Of a DNA stretch of 64,000 bases, positions 36,542 through 48,088 are shown piece after piece (the stretch's first letter is position 1; the number at the start of each line of letters is the position of its first letter). The DNA comes from Calvatia gigantea. Taxonomy: Eukaryota; Basidiomycota; Agaricomycetes; Agaricales; Lycoperdaceae. The translations under genes were made by a program, and so were the position numbers. The stretch is taken from contig JACAAK010000004.1 in NCBI GenBank assembly GCA_025093985.1, positions 496,001 to 560,000 on the forward strand. Reading direction: 5' to 3'. The notes beneath the pieces were generated by a model. It was given only the letters and a program-made list of their open reading frames with translations. It had not been told where the DNA came from and did no database searches.

Positions 36542-38243
36542 TCATTTTATGATATCGGGGATAAAACGGCTCACCTGAGATGGGCCACGCTTGAACTTGA
36601 AATCAGTCATCGTGATCGAGCTGTCCAAATTATGTCCTGTGAACGACCCTGCAGGAATTGGGACAACAGAAGCCTGTTGTTCGCCGCTTCGTGAGTTCCA
36701 TTGTTGACGAGAAGCGCTAATCGCTTGATTTCTCAGAAGCTCTTGTTGGATGAAAGTACGGTTGTTAAGCATTGCCATGAAGGAGTTGCTGTATCTGGAT
36801 TAAAATAATATATATCAGTTGACGCTCCAAGATGGGAATGGAAGGTGATCGGTGACGAACAGTTTTCCGAGTACATAACCACTGTGTCGGTCGTTAGTAG
36901 GTCCGATACCAGGAATGCGATATCTCCGTACTCACGGAGCGAGGAAATAGCTTCCTTTCTGATAAAATGTGAATATCAGGTCTCAAGGTATATGGATTCT
37001 CACTTACGGGTGGTGCGATGCTTGGTATAACAGTGGTGAGCAACACTCCGATAGCGACGGCAGCTAGAGATTCAAGGAACCATGAGCCCGACTTCCTTTT
37101 TGGGCCTTGCCGATCTCAGAAACCACGACATACCGCTTGCGACGTTGGTTTCAATGGTTAGACGCACGATCTTTGTAAGTGCATTGTTTCTTTCATCACC
37201 ATTCTGCCAACTTCTTGACCTCACAAGCTGACGAGAAGGAAATAAACAGGAGGGACTATAGTTGCCGACAAGAAAATAACGTACCAACCATGTCATTGTT
37301 GCAGCAATTATGGTATCACCTAGAGCGCTAAATACTGCCCAAATCTGCGCCAGGTCACATTCGGTTCATGTACTTCGTAGTTGGGAAGCTGAGGATGCAC
37401 TTACGATCTGCATTACTGTGAATTGTGGTTGCCATTTCTTGATCGTTCCAATTTGTTGGTGCTACAACATTGTGAGACCGTCGTGGCTCAACCACTTATC
37501 TCCTTAAAGCTTACCACAATGCCAATTCCAAGTCCACCCGCCGCTTGAACTACAGCGCACTATGATGGCACAAAATATTAGTCTCCCACCGCAGTATATT
37601 TAGCATGAATCTTACTATGCAAATGACAGCCGTGATCACTCTGAATTTGCTCAGGTGATGCACGCGCCATGCGTACACGATTTGGACGACAAAGGCGATG
37701 ACAGCGCTCATCATAGGAGAGTCAAAGTTTGCCAAGAAAAACTCCCCGAGTCTGTCCATGTCACCGAACCCGAACACAAACCAGTGGAAGCCATCGGCGA
37801 CCGTGAATATTGTCTGGACCATCTCCAAAATAAAGATAAAGTGCACTGTGCACAAAGCGATGAGAAATGAATTCATTCTTCTGGGCCCGAGACTTTTCTT
37901 ACCCGTCCATTTCAGGAAACGACGGTCGTGAGGGAAATTGAGGTAGTAGAGATCTTTACCAAGGCGATTTTAATCAAGAGTATGTTTCATGGGGATATGA
38001 ACCCACAGTATTGTAGGGTAAGGATGCCAAACAACCACCAGTTGAGGATGATACCTAGATACTGGAAGCATGGTCAGGCCAAGTGGCTTATCAAAGCATG
38101 ACGGGGACATGTACCGGAGGCCCAGCGCTGGCGATGGGTGATTATCAGCCTTCGGTCTATCTTCGGAGGGCAAACCAAACCTACATCGGACCCATATTCT
38201 TAGGGATGGGTGGTAGTCCCTGTTTAAATTCACTTGTGCTCAT
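36542..38243 (-). CDS. DUF6534 multi-pass membrane protein, copy 2
   Basis: The splice chain from ATG 38,243 gives MSTSEFKQGLPPIPKNMGPI then AGPPYLGIILNWWLFGILTL, the standard DUF6534 start. Next come YYLYYLNFPHDRRFLKWT, VHFIFILEMVQTIFTVADGF, HWFVFGFGDMDRLGEFF, SPMMSAVIAFVVQIVYAWRV and HHLSKFRVITAVICI. A Thr/Lys-rich loop follows (NALTKIVRLTIETNVAS), then a last hydrophobic helix and the family tail YSNSFMAMLNNRTFIQQ. The first intron uses a GTAGGT donor, and the acceptor is set by the AGPP reading frame. A GT-AG choice near 36,570 makes the last few residues uncertain. It is more complete than copy 1. Function unknown; the fold resembles a small seven-helix membrane protein. Confidence 0.82.
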
Positions 38244-38443
38244 CTTGAAGAGGTCCAGGTGTCAGTGCAGTGGTATAGAGGGAGAACACGATCTTGGATA
38301 GCCTCGCTAAGCGAGGTGCATGGTTTTATACCCATCTACCTTGTGCGGAGTCGGGAGTGACATGCGGACAGCCTGCTATATTAATAGTGACACTTGGCTT
38401 TGAAGCTAGCTGAAACCAGATCTGTGCCAAGTTTGGCGTTCAG

Positions 38444-38662
38444 TTACTCGACATACGTCTTACTGCCACGCTTTAACTCTTTGATACGAGCCAACTTTAC
38501 CCGCAGATGGAGAGGAAATGTCGGGTGGTTACCGTCGAATATCCAATAACCTGCAGTGAACTGCTTGACAAAGGTCAAAAACACGAGAATGAAGTTTGAA
38601 GATTCACAGGGTTGTCGATGTCGATGTTTCTTGATATCTATCAACCACTCGACACCACACAT
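38444..38662 (-). CDS. Small unknown protein (weak)
   Basis: A single frame from the ATG at 38,662 encodes MCGVEWLIDIKKHRHRQPCE, a hydrophobic stretch (FILVFLTFVKQFTAGYWIF), and the conserved-looking basic tail LHLRVKLARIKELKRGSKTY-VE before TAA. A GCAG-GT arrangement inside suggests that the real gene may be spliced. I recognise no family. It could also be the 3' exon of a gene starting upstream. Confidence 0.25.
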   Translation of the reverse strand: MCGVEWLIDIKKHRHRQPCESSNFILVFLTFVKQFTAGYWIFDGNHPTFPLHLRVKLARIKELKRGSKTYVE

Positions 38663-38674
38663 CAAGCGTCCCAA

Positions 38675-39174
38675 TGTCCCGGCCGGAGGAGTAAAATGGG
38701 GAAAAGTAGGACGGCCGATGTGTTGTGATTGGACAACTTCAAATGACAGTGACGGATTGTGATGGATACGGACCGCCTGCGAGGCGAGGGTGAACCAATG
38801 TCCACCGGGTCAATTTGGGGGGGAAAGGAAGACCCTTTAGCTGTCGTTTTAGCTCAAAAAAGAGAGCGAGATGAAAGATGTTAACATCGTCGCAGCTCCG
38901 ATTGGTGTCAACTGAAGATCAACAAGATCATTCAGGCACATCAAGCATTCAAACGTTAAACGTTAAACGTTACAGTGGGACCTGGGTTAGGAGAGCGATA
39001 AGACACAGTTATATACTATGCAATAACCATAAACCATAAGGAATGTAGGGCAAGTGATACAAGGGAAGAGGGAGGATAACTACAGCGTTAATTTTGGATA
39101 TCTACGACGCAACCAATGATAATGCAACCTATAATGAGTAGCCTGTGCGAATGATGTAATCCCTAACTCGGAGC
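38675..39174. other. Intergenic
   Basis: No coding frame of note. It contains the short tandem repeat at 38,951-38,972. Confidence 0.4.
38951..38972. repeat. Three-unit AAACGTT tandem repeat
   Basis: Three direct copies of aaacgtt follow one another, each containing the palindrome aacgtt. This is a simple micro-repeat between two genes. No role can be read from it. Confidence 0.8.
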
Positions 39175-42100
39175 CTAAAGCAGCGGCGCGGTGGGTGTCG
39201 TATTTGACATCCGTCTTTCTCCAAGTACTTGTCTGAGTAGGATTTCGACACGTTCTCGATCCTCACTGATCTTTCTCATTTCTTCGACCCACCTTGCCTC
39301 CCGTTCTTGGAAAATATGTTGGAACGCTCCAAGGCTGCCGACGGCGGCCTCTAAAGCGCGTTTGAGTTCTTCTTCCCGAGACTCGCTACCGTCGGACCCC
39401 TCTCCCGAAGTCCCTGATGATACCAAGAATCTGTCAACCAACGAAGATTTGGTGTGTGATCGAGTTTTGCGCCGATGTGCAGCAATACGTTTAAAACCGA
39501 TCTTGAGCGGAGTGATATCCGGAACGCCGGTTTGAGGGAGTTGCCGCCTGACAGAACGTGAACAGACAAAGTGCAATTTGGTCGAGTGGGAGGGCGCCGC
39601 CATTAACACCATAGTCGCATCGGTCTGTCTATCTAAACCTTGAAACTTTCCGTTCCCTCGGCGTTAGTAACTTATCGGAGTCTGTCAATCAAGTTGGCAC
39701 TCACAGCTTCAAGGAGCGCTTCCCAACCAATTTCCCACCGTCTGCGCCTCTTTGTGACATTTTTGACATAGGACGGATGGTACTCTAACTCCAAGAGGTC
39801 GTCCTCATCCGCTTCCTCGTCCTCATCAACCCAATCACCATCACCATCCTCTTCTTCAACAACACGATCGGTTGTAGATCCGTCTCCCCAACTATTGCGG
39901 CTAGGATTCGCTGTCGAGTATTGCTCCTCGCCTGCGGTCTCTTCACCAGATGTCGATGGTTCCGGGCTTGTGTCTCGTGGTTGTGTGCTCTGAACTCGCG
40001 GCGGCGCAACTTGCCCTGAAATATCGGAGCTCAATTTGCTTGCACGACTCTTCTTACTTCGGAACACAGCGGACGGGGGCGGTTCGGGATGCTCCTGGCG
40101 CTCAAGAGCTGGACTTGACTGCATACTTCTTAGATCGAAAGCGCGACCAAGGGTCCGTCGGGCATGCAGACTAGCCCATGGCGCAAAGTTTCCCTGGAAT
40201 GGGGTGCTCGAGGGTGAGAACGTCGAGTCAGACATGTTGCCCAACGCGTGGGTGTTTTGTGCAAACTTTTGCCATTGACCTGCAACCTGTTCCCGTATCA
40301 CGTTGATATCAAAATTTGGATCGCGAGGATCGAACATGTGAGATCGGGCATTCCGAGATAGGTTGATGTTCCGGCGTACATGTTCAAAGGGATACGGGTA
40401 AGGGGAACCTACGGGAGCAATCGGACTTGGGGCATAGGGTCTCCCATTTCGTGCGTACATGTTTGGGAACGGTGATGGGGATGGGGCCGCAGTCTGGCTA
40501 TGGGGAGTAGGAGGAATAGGTGCGTCAGGTCGAGGGCGTTCGCCATGATGGACGTCTTGGTAAAACTGTGAGGGGTCACCATAGGTATGGTAATCTTCAG
40601 GGTAGAATTGTCCTCCAGGGTAAAGCCCACTGTAAGGGCTCGACTCGTCTGCATAATACGGGGTCTGATAATAATGGTGATTTGGATCTACGCTCAGCTT
40701 TCGCTGGGTGTGCTGTCCGCTCCGCGGGGTGCTAGATGATTGTGATGATTCAGGGAGATCATTGTCGACAGTTGGTTGATACATCGTCTGGTCGATGCCC
40801 CTGAGTCCAAACTGATCCGTGGAACTTGTACGACTGCTCGTACGTATGGTTGTGCGAGATCCGCCTGGGATGGGCTGTGTGTTTTTGTCAGGAAGGCCAA
40901 CGCTCGGGGACCTCGGCGTTTTTGCCCCCTCAGTTTCCGAGTCATCCTGATATTGGTGCCCCCTGGGATCGGAACGTTTTGCGTCGAAACGTTGCTGATT
41001 GCCGTCAGGATGGAGATCAGAAGAGGGTGTAGGTGAAGAGGAGAGATGGGTGTTTTCAAGATGTTCAAGGCCCTTCCAGGGATCACCCTTTGCGGTGAGA
41101 TGGGTCTCATCCTCGGGCTCTTCTTGTACGGGTAGTGAACGATCAGATGAGCGGCCTTGGGTGGACTGTAGTGGAGGTGACTGGGTAGTGAGTGAGTACT
41201 GGCCGCGAGGCTCGCTATTCAGGACATGGGATGTTCGCCGATGAACTGGAGGTGAGTCACGTGTGATGTAGGGTGTGTAGGTTTCCCCTGATGACCCTCC
41301 TCCCAGGGGAGACGCTCGCGCTGGAGAGTCGGATGTACGGCGGTCGGGGTTGGACCCCTGCACCTGAGCGAAAGCTGTAGGAGAATGAGTCTGGCGCACA
41401 GTAGGGCTTTCCCGTGCAGGAAGGGAGTCTCTCTGTCGCCGTGCATCCAGGTCCTTTGGGCTTGCTCGATCAGCTGCACGTACCCGGTTTATGTTGTGGT
41501 CAACGGGCGGTGTTGTAGATCCGTTACGTGGATAATTCGCAAAGGCAGGAGATCCGGAATGTGTTTGCGCCTGCTGGAGGTCGGCGCGCTCGATTTCTTC
41601 TAATAACTCTGGAGTGATATGATAATCATCGTCTAAGTTCTGGTACCGCGTGAGAGAAGGGACTTGACGGGGGGGCAAAGTGTGAGCATAAAGTGCGTTG
41701 TAGCTGTTGTGGTTTTGAGGGACTTGAGAGAGTGAAGAAGGTTGCCCAGGCTCTCCTGAAGGTACAGAAACGGGGGGCTGATGTCGTGGGATGGAAGCTG
41801 TAGGAGGCGAGGGTCGTGAACTGTTTGAGCCCGTTGGGCTTGCCTGTGGTGGAATATGATTGATTTGCTGCGCAGCGGTCTGGGAAGCGTACATCGGTGC
41901 CGAGGGAGCGCCGGCGGGCAACGTACGGGGGCGTTCTCGTGGAGGTGGGGATCTGGAGGCCTCGCGGTTTGGGAGATTCTGTGTCAAACCTGCACAATAA
42001 AAGGTTAGTTATCTGCGAGAACCATGTTTATTTTCACATCTTAAGCCCATCGAGGATAGATGGCACGCGATCGAGGGCGGAAAGTTACATTTGAAAAAAA

Positions 42101-42179
42101 TAAGGTACTCACTATGGTTTAACTGATGCGCTGGAGGTGCTCTAACATTCCGTGCGCGCTGTGGTGAGTGGCTTGACAT
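39175..42179 (-). CDS. Long disordered protein with C-terminal coiled coil, function unknown
   Basis: Three exons join in phase. Exon 1 (ATG at 42,179) encodes MSSHSPQRARNVRAPPAHQL. The second, from about 41,990, holds about 750 codons without a stop. It is rich in Pro, Ser, Gln and Tyr, as in low-complexity regulatory proteins. It contains one more ordered block (DPRDPNFDINVIREQVAGQW) and an acidic patch near its end (EEEDGDGDWVDEDEEADEDD) before the basic KNVTKRRRRWEIGWEALLEA. After an intron, the last exon gives VLMAAPSHSTKLHFVCSRSV and a Glu/Arg-rich helix (EELKRALEAAVGSLGAFQHI) likely to form a coiled coil, ending at 39,175. I recognise no catalytic motif or named domain. A nuclear or scaffold role is only a guess. 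Confidence 0.8.
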
Positions 42180-43880
42180 GGATCGGGTGGCCTAGAAAGA
42201 TGGGTTCAAGTGCAGTGGTGATCTTGGGCGAAGAAAGACGGGGGCAAACGAGACAAGCACAGCGGTATGTCGCAGAAAGGCTTTTACAGCTCGATAAAAG
42301 TGTGTTTCCAACGTGGACGATGGACAGTCGAACACAGTGGGTACACAATGAGGTTGAAGCCTTGTTTGGAAGTCTGCCTCGAGGCTAATGTAGAGAATGA
42401 TATAACCCCGGACCGGTGTTATGGTTCGTTGACGATAAGGGGATAGTTCCCTGCACAGCGCTTCATGTTTATTAAATATCGCTCCTCGTCTTTTGTTCTT
42501 CGTTGGTAAGCAGTAGGCCTTTGTTGAGTAACTCGAGTATTAAGTGTCACTCAATGATTTGAAACCAGGTTTTCGCACAGACAGGGAGCGTTCTTGAGTT
42601 CACACACCGCGGCGTGACAGAAGGAAGTCAGACAAACATACCCAAAGTGCGTTCCTGACCACGTTGCCCTTCACCAGCCACAGGCAATGACGCAGGCTGT
42701 TCGACCAACATCATAAAAGACTAACCCTCGAGGCGGGAAGGCGCTAACCCTGATCTGAACAATAAGAAATTGTTCCCTTGTATCCCAGGTGAAAGTTATG
42801 TTGACTCCTCGAGAAGAATAGTAAGGAGAAAACAAGAGAGGTCAGGGTGAAAGTCAGTTTGACCCTGAATACCAAATCCCAACGCTCAGGTAAGGCAACG
42901 TAAACAATCCAACAAACCACGGTCTTAACGTGGTTAAGTCCAAAGCTCGAGCCAAGAACGGCATGGAGGATTCAGCACAAGGCTACCGTACTTAGTACCA
43001 ACACGATACTACTTAAAGAAAATAACAGAGTGAATTATACTGCACCAACATTGAGAAGAACCGATTCTGAGAACCATGTTCACCGACGGTGTCGCCCTGG
43101 TGCACCCCCTAAAAAGCTGTCAGATCCATAGTGGTACACTAACCCACACAAACGATAAGCCCATCGGGAGACGAGGCGCACGTTAAGCTCTCTCGGGAAG
43201 GAACTAGACGGTCTGGGTAGTTCGAATTCGTCGTTCTGGAGATAATTGGTTGCTACAGGCCTAGGATCCGACCTATGGTGGCGCAGTGGCTAAGCTTCGA
43301 AAGACAATACCCCGCGCTGCCACTCATATAGCGCGTCGGAAAAAATAAATCGAAGATCTTCGGGTTTCTCTGACCGGCTGCAGTTCGTGAGAGTGTTATA
43401 TAGCCGCTTCCCAAAGTCAGATATTAAAATAAATGCCTTATGCGTGCCACCCCCTCGAGCTTCTATCTATGTGTGCGAACATCGGACGCTGTGAGGGCAC
43501 CCCGAGGCTGTCGTAGGAACAATATTTTCTAGAACATCGAATGACGAACCCCCTCAGTGCATTGTGGGTCTCTGAAGCTCTTGGTTGTTGTGACATCCGT
43601 TCTGTGGGGGGATGGATGGTCCTCCGTACGAACCAAAGTGAAGTGGGTGCAAAAGTCAAAAGCATATTGTATCATGAGGTATGGTAGTGTTTAAACGAAA
43701 AGAAAAAAGAAAGAGAAAAAGAAAAAAGATGGATGACGAAGGACGAAGTAGAATGCAGGGCGCATGAGTGACAGAATGAGGCGAATATGACTCGAAATTG
43801 AATTTCGCAGAGGTCTTAAAGCGAACACACGAGAGCAGGAAACAGTGGCGACCGCAAGAAGGCGAAAGGGGAGGACCCAT
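42180..43880. other. 1.7-kb intergenic span
   Basis: Contains the promoter side of the gene at 39,175-42,179 and the 3' side of the gene at 43,881. The only frames are short and unassigned. An A-rich run (43,690-43,735) lies just past the 3' end of the right-hand gene. I see no repeat family or RNA gene. Confidence 0.45.
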
Positions 43881-46229
43881 CTATTGATGGGTACACTCAG
43901 GCGGAGGTGCTGGCGGAACAAAAGGAAGATTAGTGCCACCGGGGGCGGGAGCAGGGGGGTTATTGGTTGTTGGTGGTGGATTGTTCCCTTGGAAGCCGAA
44001 GAAGGAGGTGGTTGTTGTCCCGCCGGAATTACCCAAGGGGGTGCTGAATACATGGAAAATTGGACCTGCAGCGGGAGGAGGGGGTCCGAAAGTGGCGGAG
44101 GTGCCGCCACCAGCGGAACTGGGGTTGCCCCCAACTGGTGTGGGGTTGATTGCGGGGTCGGCAGTAGGCGCCTGGTGCGGGGAGCTATTGTTACTAGACC
44201 TCTGCTTGGTTTTCTTTAGATTGGGGTGACGTTTCTTCAGCTGTTTTTCGCGGTAGTCCTTGCAAAAGTCCAAAAACGAGGACATGGCCTCATGGACGTG
44301 GGTTTTGCTAGGTCTATCCAAGATCCTAATAACGAAATCTATGAGCGAAGCGAAAATCCCGAAATGAAAGGAAGACCGACCGAGTCATCATCGCGTTCAC
44401 AACGTCACTTGCTTTGAAAAAGGGCATGATTTCAATAATCTTCGCATATACCCTATGTAGAAGCTGGGGGTAATCCCTTGCACTACTCTGAGCATAACGG
44501 GACCACTGTTCAAAACGAGATTTCAGCGGAGGTCTGAATTCGTCTCGAAGGTCGTCAAGGTCGGGGTCGGGCTTGCTGAAATCCACATACGCGAGAAAAT
44601 CCGCTTCTTCTACAGAGGAGGGGGGAGGTCCCACTGGCAGTCCCATCATCATTGCTGCGAACGCCATAGGCCCAACAGGTTCGCGGGTGGGCGTTAGGGA
44701 ACGATCAACCCAACCTTCAATTCGAGTTTTTCTTGGCGGCGAATTCAAAGGCAGTTTAAGGATTTCCACTAGGTCCGTCTTGTTGGGTTCTTCTGCAAAG
44801 TGGGAGAACACCGAGCGAATGGCCACATAGAACTGCTGTACAGCATCAAATAGTTCTCTTTCGATAAACTTGAGAGCTTCGGGACGATAGGAGGAACTGG
44901 TGAGGATTGCAACGGCTGCAACGAGAATCGGATGGTCGCTGGGACGCAGGTAATCATAGTGGGATTCCAGGAGTTTGAGGATCTTCCAAGGATGATAAAG
45001 GCTCGTGTGGATAATCAGGGCCACCCTGAACGATTCGGCACTATCTCCCGCAACATCAGAAAGTATTTGAAGCAACTGTTTAGTGGTACGTGTAGTCGGA
45101 TCTTGGCTGATTACGTTGATGACGGCGAAAAGATCAGGTGCGGGAGCGTCACGGAAGATATCTATGAGGCGAGACTTGACGATTCCACGAAGAGTGAGTT
45201 TTTCTTCGTTTATCTCTTCCGGCCAATATTTGGCGTGATGAAAGCGACAAGAGTACCCATCGTCAGTATCATCATCAGAATCGAACTCGTTATCCGTGTA
45301 TATTTCCTCGTAGTCACGCAGCATATCTTCCTCTTCGTCCAGAAGGTCATCGTCATCGTAATCATCGTCGTCATCCCCGTCATCCAGAGGCGATTCTACA
45401 CCAAGTCAGATCAGATCCGAGACCCAGCAGAAAATCTCACTTCGACTGCCACCACGCAATACTCTCTCCAATCCTTGCCACCCCATTATATTCTCAATGT
45501 CGTCCAACATTTCCCGCACCCGACCTTTCGAGTTATGATCTTCCATCAACATGGTCAAAAAGAGATCCCGCCAGATCCATAGAAAAACTTCATCGAGCCT
45601 ATGAGGGCCAACGAAAGAAAAATACCTCATAGTACGGCGTTCCACGTCCTTGAGGGTAATCGCTACGTGCATGTTTTTGTACAAGCATTTGCAACTATAT
45701 GCGTGTGGAGTAAGTGATATAGTCAAGTGCCGTAAAAGAATGAACTTACTCCCCAAGACCGGGACTATCCTCAAGCATGGCTAGGCTTCTCAATGCATAG
45801 AGGAGACACTCATGGGCTTGGTCATAGTTAACCTTGTATTCGTACGCCGTCACCCATATCTTGTTCATCCATGATGAGAGGCTGTGGATCACCTCCTGTA
45901 GTATCTCCTCGCGATTGCTCCTCTCCCGGGTGAACGCGACCTTATCGTCCTTCGCAAGCATAGCAAGGAGGGTTTGTATTTCGTGTTTCTTTCCTTTGAG
46001 ATTCAATTTCGGAACTCCGTCGCAGCGCGTTTGTGAGCGTTTGGCGGCTCTGATGATCCTAGCGCGCTTTTTGGTGGAGAGTGTGTCCAATAATGGTGCA
46101 AGGTGCTCTTCCACGAAGGCCTGCTGGCATTCCTGGGGGAGTGTTCGGTAGATGCGCACGAACCTGGTCGATATGTTGTTAGATTTCCTTCACGTCCAAC
46201 GAATAAACACACTGTTCGCTGGAGGCCAT
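43881..46229 (-). CDS. Helical conserved protein with acidic insert, function unknown
   Basis: About six exons join in phase. The N-terminal part is helical (FVEEHLAPLLDTLSTKKRAR, REEILQEVIHSLSSWMNKIW). Then come RRTMRYFSFVGPHRLDEVFL, REMLDDIENIMGWQGLERVL, an acidic loop of Asp/Glu (near 45,310-45,420), and a HEAT-like helical stretch (LIIHTSLYHPWKILKLLESH, HPILVAAVAILTSSSYRPEA). The C-terminus is rich in Pro, Gly and Asn. A 55-nt GT-AG intron at about 44,323-44,377 joins NAMMT to RILDRPSKTHVHEAMSSF; without it the gene would look frameshifted. The start is uncertain: an ATG at 46,229 could splice to ECQQAFVEEHL. I recognise no named domain. Confidence 0.75.
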
Positions 46230-47043
46230 GCGGAGGTATGGAAGCAAAGCTGAGGGAAGGCTCTAATTAAGCATGACCCTGGGAAATCCTGCTAAATGGA
46301 CTTTGCCTAGGTTGTTATGTAAGAGTGGCTCCCTTGATGTAGCCCTTTCTTGCTGGGCTCCTCGATGGGGTCTCTTCTCAAGCCGAACTGCAATGTTTTG
46401 GTTTGCTGTTCATGGCCACATATGCTGTCGTGCTTGGTTGTGAAATAGCGGGAGTAGTTGGCGTCCGAAACTCCCCAGATTCCGGAGGACTTTACAATGG
46501 GAAGATACTGAATCCAGAGCAAGCTTAAGATCATCCGGAAACCCAGCAGTGCTGATGATATACGATGCATGCGTCCGTGTGTAACATTTGAACTCGCCCA
46601 GGATTTTCTTTACTCCTTACGGTAGTTTAGTCTTCGCCAGCGGACGAAAACCTTCGGAAATCATTGAGTTATAAATGTTTCAGTGCTTTTGACACATACA
46701 GAGCGAAGGGATAGTCCGCAAGTCTTTTCTGAGACTCGGAGACTGCCATCTAGAGCAGCCACTTACGGCTGTTTCGACTGGTTACTGTCCTCCGAGAATG
46801 ACTGACAAAAAATGACCGAATAATCACATTGTAGACCCCTTTACTGCCTTAGCAGATAAGCTGAAGCCTGAACCTTCCATAATCTATCTACGTGCCCGAG
46901 TTGGTGGTGATGATGATGAACTCTGCATTTCTATCCTGCAATAGGCAAACCTACTGCAGACGCGAGTAGACTAGACTAGCTCCGTGCCCGAGTCGCAGGA
47001 GGTGGTTTATTGTGATGGGAGTTCAAACGAGCAGAACTTCAAC
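46230..47043. other. Intergenic, no supported gene
   Basis: A minus-strand frame at 46,307-46,570 is unassigned. The rest is non-coding and leads into the inverted-repeat element. Confidence 0.4.
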
Positions 47044-47560
47044 TGGATGACTTCCCATAGGATTTAGAATTCTAGATCATATTTCTAAACCTTAATGGCA
47101 CTTGATGCCGAAAAATTAGCCGAGCTACCGCATGAAATCCAAACTGCTGAGGCCATGACAATTTCACGCCACAGATTGATGAGCCTCTGATATCCTTCAG
47201 AAGTGGTCGCAGCCAGCAAAGAGGTACAACAATTTAACTTGATCACTATTATGTCCTTATTGTTTGGAGACCTGCAGCGGCCTCATATTGTATTTTGGAG
47301 GGAGGAAAGTACGTACACACCCAAAAGATAAAGGACCCAAGTGGGGAAATGATGGCGGAGCCCCAAAAATGGGTTTATAACGAGTGTCTGCAACTAGGAA
47401 GGGGGGTAGGAGGCCTCCTCTAGATTAAGGTTTAGAAAAGGCTCCCTTTTGAGATCCAAAACGATCCCATCACCCGGCTTTCCTGGCAAGTCACGTTCCT
47501 ACCACTTGGAGCGATTTAGAAAAATAATCTAGAATTCTAAACGCTGCGGGAAGTCATCCA
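47044..47560. mobile_element. 517-bp non-autonomous element with terminal inverted repeats
   Basis: The first about 45 bp (starting tggatgacttccc, then ttagaattctaga, then ctaaa) reappear inverted at the other end (47,560 downward) with the same blocks and spacing. The interior has no coding frame. Left and right flanks give no clear target-site duplication. The length and inverted ends fit a non-autonomous DNA transposon. Only one copy is in this window. Confidence 0.65.
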
Positions 47561-47664
47561 CTATCCTTGCCCGCAAAGTTGTGTAATAAAGGTTTATATC
47601 AGGTTATTCATAAGCTCGGTCCACTGGGTTCGCCTGCAGGCAGTGCTTTGGTATCTGCAAGAGA

Positions 47665-47822
47665 ATATACACTACGCCGACGAGTTGATGTGACACTCGT
47701 CATATCAATATCGTGTTAAATCCAAAAAGTGTAGTCTTCGATACGACACACTTTACACTTTTTGAAATCGATATGATTTCAATATAACCCATGCCACATC
47801 GACTCGTTGGCGTAGTGTATAT
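47665..47822. mobile_element. Palindromic MITE, copy 2 (about 158 bp)
   Basis: This better-preserved copy of the element at 7,754-7,909 begins atatacactacgccgacgag and ends with the near-exact reverse complement (gcgtagtgtatat). Terminal inverted repeats are about 29 bp. Both ends are flanked by TA, as expected of Tc1/mariner-type MITEs. The internal short inverted pair (aaaaagtgta and tacactttttg) is also kept. It inserted only about 100 bp from the 517-bp element and 270 bp from the start of the next gene. Confidence 0.8.
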
Positions 47823-48088
47823 CGACACAGCCGTAAGGAAGCCTCGACCAATTAGAAAAGCCCGGCTGATCACCGTGATCATCCCGTTGAGCATTTCACC
47901 ACTCCCACCCAGCTGGCTAAAAAGGGGCCGGGAAAGCAACGTGAGAGAACTGCTGGCGACACGTATGCCTCGTGCCCTCCGTCCCTGGGGAAATGAAAGT
48001 TTCTTTTCATGCTCCTGGGTGGCAATGCTAACAAGCTTCACCGCCTTCTTCAACTTGCCCGTGTGTTCTATGGTACTCCACAGACCCA

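Noticed and set aside
40776..41244. Plus-strand open frames across 39.9-41.6 kb
   Set aside because: They lie antisense to one uninterrupted 771-codon frame and are shadows of its GC-rich codons.
43270..43345. tRNA-like A box (ggtggcgcagtggctaag)
   Set aside because: No B box and no clover-leaf with a 7-bp acceptor stem could be formed downstream.
44323..44377. Apparent frameshift in the helical gene at 43.9-46.2 kb
   Set aside because: A 55-nt GT-AG intron restores the frame and gives a smooth protein (NAMMT to RILDRPSKTH), so no lesion is claimed.
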